64,000 nucleotides of DNA from Asparagopsis taxiformis (lineage: Eukaryota > Rhodophyta > Florideophyceae > Bonnemaisoniales > Bonnemaisoniaceae), in contig JALQPE010002165.1 of assembly GCA_030407315.1 (NCBI GenBank), forward strand, positions 26,136 to 90,135, written 5' to 3'. The position numbers and the translations under genes were made by a program. This document shows, one piece after another, positions 41,746 through 51,076 of the stretch (positions are counted from its first letter, which is position 1; every line of letters starts with the position of its first letter). Below the pieces are notes generated by a model. It saw only the letters and a list, made by a program, of their open reading frames with translations. It was not told the DNA's origin and ran no database searches.

Positions 41746-43325
41746 CAGTGCAGACATTAATTTAAGACACCCCTCAACTTTTGCACAGCTCTGCACTGCG
41801 AAGTGCGTTTTATACTCTGTTTTCGCGTGTGCGCCGGTGTGCGAGATTCGACTTGAATGGGGTACAATGTGTCATGCCCGTTTCCCCCGTTTCGCTGTAA
41901 CGTTCAAAAACAAACAATTCACAGGGGGTTAGTAATTATAAAACAGTTTGCATTGATTATCGTTTTCGCGGGAAACTATGGTACTGGCAGCAACTCTTGC
42001 TTCTGTAACAGAATAAAAAAGCACTGCACTGACTGCCAACAGATAATGCCACGCATCTAAGTGAATGAATGGTCAGAAATGCCTCGTGGAGTGAGGCTGT
42101 CGGAGATGAAGGGCAAAATTTTGGGGCTGCATGGGGAGGGTCTGTCGCTTTAGGCAATAGGAAAAAGGACGGGAAGAAGTCGTTGTGTTATTAGGAACTA
42201 CTTGAAAGACCCTGAAGCCTATGGAAAGGTGAAGAGGTCAGGGAGAAAGCCCAAAATTTCCAGCGCTTCAAAAAGAGCTTTGCTGATATTGGCAAGAAAA
42301 GGCGATTTAAGCGCCAACCAGCTTCGCAAAGACCTTTCACTACCAATAACGACCTCTGGAGTGAAGCAAATACTTCTAGCAGAGCCTAATTCGGTGTGGC
42401 AAATGATGCAAAGAGCTCCTCAAATGAGTTCAATTAACATGGAAAAAAGGCTGAATTCGGCATTGGACAACGTTGGGTGGAATAGCATCTGTTGGGGTCG
42501 CGTTGTCTTTACTGACGAGAAAAGTTCAACTTAGATGGACCGGATGGTTTCCGCTACTATTAGCACAACCTGCGGAACGAGACACGCATTTTTTCTAAGC
42601 GACAAAATGGAGGAGGTTCAATAATGTTCTGGAGAGGTTTTTCATCGCAAGGGAAGACAAATTTGGGGGTGTGCAGCTCGCACTAAAACTCGGCAAAGCA
42701 CATCCAAACATTATGGGACCATCTGATTCCGTTTGTCGAAGATTGGCACCCAGGAGAATAATCGATTTTACAGCAAGAAGGTGCTCCGATTCATCTTTCC
42801 CTTGAGACTCAACAGTGGCTTGCAGCGAATAACATCACTGTTCTGGACTGGCCTGCGAAGAGTCCAGATCTCAATCATATTGAAAATCTCTGGGAAGTGT
42901 TGGCAAGGCGGGTGTACCACAATTGTGGACTATTTGATACTGTAGAAGAGCTGGAGGAGTGTGTTATGGAGAAATAATTTGAAATAGAGCATTCTGTTCT
43001 CGATTCGCTCGTAAAATCCATACCAAAGAGGATCGGAGAGGTCATTAGGCTCCACGGGAAAGCTACGAAGTACTCAGGGTTAAATAAATTGATGTTTCAC
43101 GTCGTAAATGTTAAGAAAAGCTGCGCAGTCTTATAATTATTTACTGTCTGAAATCGGTCACATGCCCAGCCCACAAGTTCGAGAAAGAGCATGCATAAAA
43201 CTGTATCCCCCATTCAAGTCGAATCACGCACACCAGCGCACACGCGAAAACAGAGTATAAAACGCACTTCGCAGTGCAGAGCTGTGCAAAAGTTGAGGGG
43301 TGTCTTAAAATGAATGTCTGCACAG
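41746..43325. mobile_element. Tc1/mariner element 2 (decayed)
   Basis: About 1.6 kb with inverted repeats of roughly 125-140 bp, starting CAGTGCAGACATTAATTTAA on the left and ending with its diverged complement near 43325. TA lies at both edges (41744-41745 and 43326-43327). An inner inverted pair containing TAATTATAA occurs near 41932 and 43132. It carries a disrupted transposase. It is related to element 1 by protein but has distinct ends, so it is a different subfamily. Confidence 0.8.
42079..43136 (+). pseudogene. Tc1-like transposase, disrupted by stops and frameshifts
   Basis: It begins MPRGVRLSEMKGKILGLHGE. An in-frame TAG lies near 42151, a one-base frameshift in the FTDEK...FNLDGPDG region near 42525 and a further stop just after (Y-Y-stop-H). 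The conserved DWPAKSPDLNHIENLW block with the final catalytic Glu is readable in another frame near 42850-42900, and reading continues to about 43136. The second catalytic Asp position, in the QQxxAPIH motif, appears as Glu. Dead by several independent lesions. Confidence 0.82.
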
Positions 43326-43327
43326 TA

Positions 43328-45303
43328 CATTTGCTGCCTATAGGATTGTAATTTGTTTACATTATAATTTATCCTACGGGAATATCATTAACCTAGTGCA
43401 TAGTCACTATTTAGTAATATGGTTGAACATTTTAGCAAAAGTACCGACTCCTGGCCGTATAGGGCACATATAGACTAACCTAGTATAGCGGGTGTTTTAG
43501 GCAGGTTTTACCACCCCATTTAGTAGTATAAAATGGCTCCAGTTCGGGTAGCGAATTTGGATCAAGCCGTCATCTTCTTCAAAACCTTCATCAGTAAAGG
43601 GCAGTTGTCTTTTCTCAATTTGCTATCTACGGGTAATTACGTTACGCGGCGACAATTTGATCTAACTATCTTTTTTGTAATTTTCACAACATTCTGGAAT
43701 CAAGTGCAATTCAAAAGTAAGTCAATTTTATGCTTTCTCACACGTGACAAATCCTGCCAGTCAAAATTTAGCGTTACTGCGCCGAAAGGCAAAATCCGCG
43801 CCAGTCAAAATTTTCACTACATGATTTTTCAGAATTCCCATCTAACATTTGAACTTTCAAATTCTATGTTGCGGGCGTGCGACAGTGGATAAAATTTTTA
43901 TTTTTTCAAAACAATGAAAAGAACTTGACAGAGTCTCTCATGGGGCTTCAGTGGACGTTATCGAGCCGTGATCCGACACTGAGGATTCAGGCCGCCTATT
44001 GGCTATCGGATCGCCGCCACCGTACCGTATCCCGCGTAAAGTGCCTCCTGCGCAGTCGGCCTCCGACTGTAGCAGGTAGAAAATCCGCTAGAGCGGCAAA
44101 CCACCCGACTGGTGTCCCGAGCCTCGGTAGAGGGGGTGGTAGAGCAGATGAACCTTATAACGTACCCGGCAGGTAATCTCGTATGAGAGAAAGTATCGCT
44201 ACCCGGAGGGGGTTGTGCGATTAAAGCGCTCATGCGAGGTGCGTATTAATGGAGCAGAGTGACGTAATCCGTCGAGCTGTTGGCTAACCCTAAGGTTTTC
44301 CCGGAGAGGGGTTGAACAATAGGTATGCGAACACTGTTCCTGTGGGTCGTAATTCCACTTGAGTTTACGTTACTCTAGAAACCGTGCCTACTGGCTATTC
44401 CAGTGGCAGTTTTATACTAAGTCTACTGTAAGCTAGGGTTAGTGGCTAGGAATAAATATCCAGTTATTGACCCACCAGAGCCCAGTTAACGGCACTCGCC
44501 TACCCGCGACGTTATTGCCAGTTAGGCTTACATTGTAATGTACAGCTGATTAGCTCAAGTTAGAAATTTGTCCCTTGTGGGGTCTTGGCCGGGGCCGATA
44601 GGCTCGAGTAGGGTATTTACAGCCTTGCGCTAGTCCCAATTTCAGGAAACACGCCCAGTTGGCTGGTGCCTTGTGATTGGCACATCCCTTAAGTGGGTAC
44701 CCAATAGGGAAGCGACACGGCTCAGATTGTGAGGACCGCCAGGCGGTATGACATGGCCTCCTCCTGAGAGGTTTGTCGTCCCGACAAAATTAGAAAAATT
44801 ACAATTTTTGGGCGATAGCCGTTGCATTTTCTGCCTTTAGATTTTCCCGCGCCCAGCGCGTGTTCAATAATTTCGTTTAGTCCACCCGACTCTTCCGGAA
44901 GTCCACCGACCGTTTCCCATTGGAATCAACACCTGTTGCAGGTTTCTTATCGATCTTACGCGAACAGCGTATTCACCCCTTCGGTGTCCAACTGCGTTCG
45001 AGCATTCGCGTCCCTTCCGTCATCCCTCAAAGGGTTTTTGCATCCATCTGCAAGATAATTAACCGCGTGATCGCGTGAGCGGTGCTAACTCGAGGCTTTG
45101 AATTCGTCATCCCGGCCAATCGCCTTGCGATCCCCCTTCAGGGTTGAATACTGTAGTATATGTGGCCAATTCGAAAATGGCCAATATTTACAATTTCCGC
45201 GGAATTCGAATTTCGGCGGATACGACCGGCGACAGCAATGTACGAGCATTGCTGGCGCATGCGCGCGCGCAACCGGCACACGTGTGCAGCGAACGACGTC
45301 TGA
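43328..45303. other. Unexplained region with many short inverted repeats
   Basis: No protein-coding gene is supported. About 43930-45100 is unusually rich in stop codons in all frames and in short GC-rich self-complementary segments, unlike the surrounding spacers. A short direct repeat (GCCAGTCAAAATTT) occurs twice near 43757 and 43800. It may be a structured non-coding element or the decayed remains of a mobile element. Confidence 0.4.
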
Positions 45304-45420
45304 GTTTCTGGAAGTGGACGCGGACGTCCAGTCTCTCTAGTACGGGTCCTAGTCGGCCCCGAGATTTACTAGAACAAATGAACGTCCGCGTCCAAAAAAA
45401 AATAAAAATTTTTTGGATGC

Positions 45421-45557
45421 GGACGTCCACTTTCCCTAGTACATATGGCGGAATACTAGGGCCCGACATCCACTTTCTCTAGTACATATGGCGGAATACT
45501 AGGACCCGACATCCACTTTCTCTAGTACGTTTGGCGGAATACTAGGACCCGACATCC
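45421..45557. repeat. 43-bp tandem repeats, left arm (3 copies)
   Basis: The unit contains CTTTCTCTAGTACATATGGC then GGAATACTAGGACCCGACAT. Each unit holds the inverted pair CTAGTA...TACTAG. It is mirrored by four copies in the right arm. Confidence 0.9.
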
Positions 45558-45675
45558 AGTATACAATATATCAGCGAAAACCGGGAGGGAAGAAACTACA
45601 GCGGATGGTAAATTCAGGGCCCATATCGGACCGTATTTTATTCTCTCATTTACGAAACTGCTCGTATACAATACG

Positions 45676-45820
45676 TCTCTCTAGAATAGGAAATACAGAT
45701 CTGGTCAGAATAGGAAATAAATACCCGGTTAGAATAGGAAATACGTATCCAGTCAGAATACGGAATATGTATCCAGCCAGAATATGAAATACGTATCCAG
45801 CCAGAATACAAAATACCTGT
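45676..45820. repeat. 24-bp tandem repeats, left arm
   Basis: Six to seven imperfect units of AGAATAGGAAATACGTATCC followed by AGTC or AGCC. The same array is present, inverted, at about 63424-63575. Confidence 0.85.
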
Positions 45821-45989
45821 CAGCATATCGTCGATCACCCATCTCCCTCACTATCGCGTTCTCCCTACCATCCGAACGCCATGCACCACCATCCGCACAT
45901 ACTTCAAGAACCCTCACGACCTAGATTACAAAAAATCCGCTCCTTCCCAATTCCATCCCCGCTTTCCTCGACACCACCCCAGCCCATTA

Positions 45990-47040
45990 AATCATCAAGA
46001 CATCAAACACGAACATGGTCAGCAAAATCTTACACCACTTGAAACCCACTCTCACTTCTATCGTATGCCCCAAAATATACACATACCAGAAACACCTCAC
46101 AGCTTCATTCCCCATCTTCCTAGATCCCTTCTTCACTCTCCTTGAGTCCTGCCGTTCCTGCTTCACCACTCCTGCATCACATACACAACATCAGAATCAA
46201 CCACAACAGTCAGACTCAAAACCAACCTTCCGTCGCAGCATACTTTCAGAACTCGCACACTTACCTTCGCTCCACACAATACACACCATGACTCAATAGG
46301 CTTGTAATGAATGAATATTGGATCAACAGCAACAGTCAGACTCAAAACCAACCTTCCCTCGCTGCTTACTTTCAGAACTCGCACACTTACCTTACCCGTT
46401 CCATCCTGCACACAATAAAAACCATAAGTCACGTAATTGTGTAGCCAAGAAAAGTAGTCAGCATTCCGCATCTTCGCACAACCGGTCTGGGCGCCCAATG
46501 TGACTTACCTTCCGTCATCACTATTCCTCCATCACCTACGCAACATCGGAATCAATCGCAACAGTCAGATTGAAAACCAACGTTTCCCTCGCTACATACC
46601 CTGAGAACTCGCAAATGTACCTCTCATCCATCCTACACACAATACAAACCATGATCCAAAAACCTTGCAATGAATAATAATCATAGTCAGCAGTCCATAC
46701 CTTCGCAAACCACATCTTGGCACTCAATGAAACTTACCTTCCGTCATTAACATTCCTGCATCATCTACACAATATCGGAATCAACCACAACAGTCAGACC
46801 CAAAACCAACCTTCCCTCGCAGCATACTTTCAAAACTTCACGTACCTCTCTTCCATCCTCCGCTCAATACACACCATGAGTCAACAGGCTTCCAAGGAAA
46901 AATATCGCATCAACGGAAATAGTCAGACTCAAAACCCACGTTTCCCTCAATGCATACCCTCAAGATTCGCGCACGTACCTTCGTCCATCCTCTACACTAA
47001 ACAAAGCAAAGGCGGTCAAAGAATCTCAGTCGGTGATGAG
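45990..47040 (-). repeat. Tandem microexon-like units, left arm (outward strand)
   Basis: Several imperfect units of roughly 200-240 bp. On the minus strand each carries GTAAGT-type donors and AG acceptors flanking a 27-nt block (for example one ending near 46739 that reads ATGATGCAGGAATG...GGAAG) and a shorter block such as GATGGATGAGAG. The last unit runs into a longer frame, 45987-46169, starting MVKQERQDSRRVKKGSRKMG. See the right-arm copy for well-preserved examples. Confidence 0.6.
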
Positions 47041-47599
47041 GGCGGAGTGGAGCCTGCGGCGTCGACCGGACAGCTTTCAGCGTCCGCTTAAGTCTTGCTG
47101 TGCATACTCGAAATCATCGCCGGCAGTGAGATTGAGTATGGCCCAAACCATGGTCTATGAATCCCCGAACAATGAGATCCGGATCGAGAACAACGAATAT
47201 AAACATATAATCATATATATGAGAATCCATCTGCTTTCCTTACATGATCCGTGGCATATCCGCTGTAAAGCACATTCAGATTCCACGAAGTTCGGAAATA
47301 AAAAAGTTTATTATTACAAATGAATTAATTGAAAATTCATGTCCCAGGGCGGTCGTTCGTCCTTCCATGCACACGTTGCCAGCACGCAATGTGATGTAAC
47401 AGTTGGAAATGATTGAACTCTCGGTTAAATTCCACCGTTGGGATGTCAGCTGGAGTGAGCACAAAACTACTACCCAAAAAACTACGAACACGTTACATTC
47501 CAAGTCTCGAAAGCACCACAAAAATAAAATTGGTCGCATCTGGACGGCACAGTCTCCCCTGTTCAGCTCGCAATCCTCCCTTTTGCGTCAAAACTCGAC

Positions 47600-48121
47600 A
47601 TGGAATGCAAGTATGAAGGGTGCTTCTACTACTGCGTAGATGCTTATGCGCTCGCGCTGCATGAGCGAACGTGTCGCTACCGTTTCAACCCCTCTCCCCA
47701 ACATTTCAACAACGCTCGTGTCCCTGCCGTCACCCATGAGCCTGCTCGAAACGGCGACCATGATTCCCCGCAACCCAGCTCCCCAGACCCAGAATCTGGT
47801 CGTGCTTGCTCCAGCGACTCACCCTGTGACGCTCCACTGCCACCAAACTCAACCCCCTCCCGCGCAGACCTCCTCGTGCAATCCCTCGCCGCCAGTCTCA
47901 CAACCCTCGAGTACAAGGCCGGGGCTGGCCGCGTGAGCGAAGTCATCACCATCCTACAAGACCCCGCATTCTCCCTAGAAAAGTTCAACAGCGCCGTTCG
48001 CACCGTAGAAGAATGTCGCCACGTTACCGCTTCCATGGTCGAAACACATTTCCGCACCGAAGGTTACAAGAGCCACACGTCTGTGTTCTCGGAAATGGAC
48101 GCGGACGTCCACAACCTCTAG
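47600..48121 (+). CDS. Hypothetical protein with N-terminal zinc-finger-like motif
   Basis: A 173-codon frame in the extra segment of the left arm. It starts MECKYEGCFYYCVDAYALAL and residues 3-25 fit a C-x4-C-x12-H-x3-C zinc finger. A Ser/Pro-rich linker (residues ~50-90) and a helical segment (LLVQSLAASLTTLEYKAGAG to about 140) follow. It ends FSEMDADVHNL with the stop inside a copy of the element's terminal motif. The same closing residues, FxEVDADVQSL-stop, can be read at the left tip of the element. It may be a DNA-binding accessory protein cut by insertion of a second element end, so its natural C-terminus is uncertain. Confidence 0.45.
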   Translation: MECKYEGCFYYCVDAYALALHERTCRYRFNPSPQHFNNARVPAVTHEPARNGDHDSPQPSSPDPESGRACSSDSPCDAPLPPNSTPSRADLLVQSLAASLTTLEYKAGAGRVSEVITILQDPAFSLEKFNSAVRTVEECRHVTASMVETHFRTEGYKSHTSVFSEMDADVHNL

Positions 48122-48390
48122 TACACCTAGTATTACTAGGCGGACGTCCATGTTGTCCAGTATTTTTGGATGTCCGCCTAGAACCGGACGTCCATGCGGT
48201 CTAGTACGTCTAGTATTACTAGGACGACATTCATTGTTTCTAGTACCACGGATGTCCTCCTCGGGATGGACTTCCACCATGTCTATGTCCGCCTAGGACG
48301 GGCGCCGGTTCAGAAATTCAAAAATTTCGACCCCAGAAATTTCTGCCGCCGTGCTCGACATGGATGTCCGCATCCATCACGGCGACCACT
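48070..48390. repeat. Internal copy of an element terminus
   Basis: Begins CGTCTGTGTTCTCGGAAATG then GACGCGGACGTCC, which matches the left tip (near 45296) and the right tip in the same inward orientation as the left tip. It continues with shuffled pieces of the terminal repeats (CTAGTATTACTAGG twice, several GGACGTCC). It looks like the end of a second, nested or rearranged copy. Confidence 0.65.
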
Positions 48391-48399
48391 CTAATTTTC

Positions 48400-49450
48400 C
48401 TTGTCGGTCGACTCCAATTTAGTCTTTAATTTTTTCATCCTCTCGCTCACACCCCCTTCCTGTTGGTGCTCACCTCCCCCGTACTGTACCTCAAACACCC
48501 CCAATACCACTCTAGCGCGCATTTTCAGCTACCTGTCCCCGCTTCCACGGTGCACACCTCCATTCCATACCTACTTTTCGGCTTTACCGTACAGATTTCG
48601 TATAACCAGTCCTCATACTACCTCAGAATAAGGAAAAACACCCCTAACTCCTCGACCATGCTCTCCCCCATCACCTTTGCAACGTATTGTTCTTCAATAC
48701 CTCTCTCCTCTACCTTCAACCCCTCTCCTTCGCCCTCTCCACAAACTTCCCCTGCAGCTTACTCTTCGAAAACCTCTGACTCCCCATCCCGTGCCCGACC
48801 TGCTCCATCCCCTCCCTCCCTCAGCTGCTCCATGCCCCCCACGCCATCCGCATCTTAGATACCGTATACAGCACCACCACCGGCCCACACTCCCGCTCCC
48901 CCGCCGTCTCCTCAGAAACATCCTCTCTCTGAGCCACATATCAACTTGATAAGGGTTGAACCCCCCACTTCGCACCCTTCCTCCCACTCCCCTCCCTCCC
49001 CAAATACAATAACCCCCTTCTTCTCCATCACATCCCCACTCACCACAGCCAGAACAGACGCCACCCCCCTCCCCCTCTTTCTCCTCACTTTCCTAAAACC
49101 CCCTCCTCTCGGCGCCTTCAACCACAGCCTCCTACGGTCCCACCTAAACACCTCCTCCGCCCTCACTACCCCCAACACCCCGCAGCGTCTCTCTAATCCC
49201 CATAATATGCTCGTCAGCACTCCTCTCCGAATCACATTCCAGTCTAAACCCGCACTCCGTACATTTCCACCTCCCCCTGTACCATCCCAAGATTCCATCC
49301 AACCCCCCCACTACAGAACACATCCTCATACCAAAGAAGAATTTTCTTCCTCCCATACATCATCCTTAAAACCTCCATCAGCTCCATGTAAATTTCGATG
49401 TAAATATTTTCTCCACTATGCAATCTCAAACATGTATGAGCGTATGCCTT
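48400..49450. other. Strongly pyrimidine-rich segment (plus strand)
   Basis: The plus strand is nearly G-free over long runs of CCCCTCCC-type sequence. The minus strand is correspondingly G-rich and holds overlapping open frames in two registers (for example residues KCTECGFRLECDSERSADEH near 49230, which contain a C-x2-C pair). No frame is long enough or conserved enough for me to call. It may be a decayed gene or low-complexity filler. Confidence 0.45.
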
Positions 49451-49587
49451 TCCGCTTTGTCAACCCTGAATATTTGTATTCATGTATTCATAAAATAGGG
49501 CCACCCACATCCCTATCCCGTTCTGCAAGCTTTACAAACCACCAGACGCATACTCCACAACTATACAACAAACACTACTCGCTATTT

Positions 49588-49644
49588 CAGACGACGCGGT
49601 ACACAAGTAGCATAGGCTATGCTACTTGTGTACCGCGTTGTCTG
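49588..49644. repeat. Near-perfect 57-nt palindrome
   Basis: Two 28-nt arms (outer CAGACGACGCGG, inner TAGCATAG) around a single central G at 49616, with about one mismatch. A smaller palindrome (GAGACTGAGTCTC) follows at 49643-49655. The matching place in the right arm (about 61075-61095) has only the left half, so the second half is an extra, snap-back copy. Confidence 0.8.
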
Positions 49645-50123
49645 AGACTGAGTCTCAACCTTCCGTGACGCCTTCCCTGATGCGTACAAGTGCGAAACAC
49701 GTCTAGACGTATATCACAAGTGAGTGCGGGAATTTTCGGCACAGGAGATGCTGGGCCACCAAATTGATTTTTCGGAAATTTTAGAATTTCTGGGCTGGCC
49801 AGCAACGCAATCGAGCTGGACATCCACCGGACGTCCATTTCAGGTTGGTCGTGAGAGAGTGGGGCGGGACCATGATGAAACAAGGACCAAGACCTGTCCC
49901 TGGCGTATTGAGCCTGAAATCGACCCTTCGTGAGACGCCATTTAGCCATACAGTTGGTGCTTGTAGAAGCCAGTGATAGCCCCGATCGGGGCGGTGACCG
50001 GTTCCGGCTTACAGTTGGTGCTTACAGACGCCAGTGATAGCCCCCGATCGGGGCCGACGGTCGGTTCCTGGGGCCGTTGTGGCCAAATTAGACACCCTGA
50101 TTAGAATTAAAATTTGGGCTATT

Positions 50124-50157
50124 CTCAAAAACATGCACATGTGAACATGTTTTTGAG
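50124..50157. repeat. Hairpin/palindrome copy 1
   Basis: Arms CTCAAAAACATG and CATGTTTTTGAG (12 bp, perfect) around a 10-nt loop that contains the palindrome CACATGTG. GTGCCGTACGGCAC follows at 50166-50179. Confidence 0.9.
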
Positions 50158-50626
50158 ATGGGGGTGTGCCGTACGGCACAATCGACCCGCCCAAATCGTT
50201 GATTTTTGCAAGATTTTTTTTGCCCGAAATTTTAGAATTTCTGGGCTGGCCAGCAGTGCATCTGAGCTGGACATCCACCGGACGTCCATTTCAGGTTGAT
50301 CGTGTGCTGCCTACATCCACGCATTGCAGTAACTAAGCAGGCGGGATCACTACTAATATAAAGTGCACGGAATATGAGTAACGTGATGGGTGAGTAGTGT
50401 TTGTGTTGAGGGAGTAAGGCGGGACCATTATGAAACACGGAAGAAGATGCGTACCTAGCATAACTTAGGCTTGAAGCCTGGAATCGACCCATCTTTCGGC
50501 GCCATTTAGCCTCACAGTTAGTGCTTACAGAAGCCAGTGATGACCCCGCTCGGGGCGGCGGCTCCGGTTCCTGGGGCCGTTGTGGCCAAATTAGACACCC
50601 TGATTTGAATTAAAATTTGGGCTATT

Positions 50627-50660
50627 CTCAAAAACATGCACATGTGAACATGTTTTTGAG
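50627..50660. repeat. Hairpin/palindrome copy 2
   Basis: Identical 34-nt hairpin, followed 8 nt later by GTGCCGTACGGCAC. Confidence 0.9.
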
Positions 50661-51076
50661 ATGGGGGTGTGCCGTACGGCACAATCCACCCGCTGAAATC
50701 GATGTTTTTTGCAATATTTTTTTCTGCCCGAAATTGTAGAATTTCTGGGCTGGCCAGCAATGCATCTGAGCTGGACATCCACCGGACGTCCATTTCAGGT
50801 TGATCGTGTATCGTGCACGTCCACACATTACCGGAAGCAAGTAGGCGATGAAGCACGTACATACCCAATTGTTCTGCTATTTCTAGCATAGACCATCGAG
50901 TCTAGAGATGTGAGGGAATCGTCCTGGAAATCATGCTCCAACCCACGAGGGAATGGACAATCTAGTTTGAAAGCATGGAACGGAAGTACATTATACTAGG
51001 TTCATAGATTGGAAGTGATAAAGGAGATGATTATATTCTCGATAATTGTTTACCAAAGTAGTAGTTGTTAAGCTAT

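Larger units (their letters stand above)
45304..47520. repeat. Left arm of the giant inverted repeat
   Basis: Inverted match to 61080-63998. In order from the tip: conserved terminal segment (45304-45420), three 43-bp tandem units, 24-bp tandem repeats (about 45676-45820), spacer, microexon-like array on the minus strand (about 45990-47040), spacer with segment GGATCGAGAAC and GGGCGGTCGTTCGTCC near 47180 and 47350. Identity is very high at the tip and falls inward. Confidence 0.8.
49725..50850. repeat. ~500-bp modules, left of the large gene
   Basis: One partial copy without hairpin (49725-50000), one full module (about 50005-50520) and one partial (about 50520-50850). A module contains CAGTTAGTGCTTACAGAAGC, GGGGCCGTTGTGGCCA, the hairpin, the GTGCCGTACGGCAC palindrome, TTTAGAATTTCTGGGCTGGC and CACCGGACGTCCATTTC. 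The GGACGTCC core is shared with the element tips. Confidence 0.85.

Noticed and set aside
43930..45100. Ribosomal RNA, organelle-derived RNA or group II intron
   Set aside because: I looked for universal rRNA segments and the domain V motif of group II introns and did not find them.
50124..50157. Hairpin as a transcription terminator
   Set aside because: It is A/T-rich at the base, symmetric, present seven times and found on both sides and in both orientations relative to the gene. A recognition site or structural role fits better than termination.
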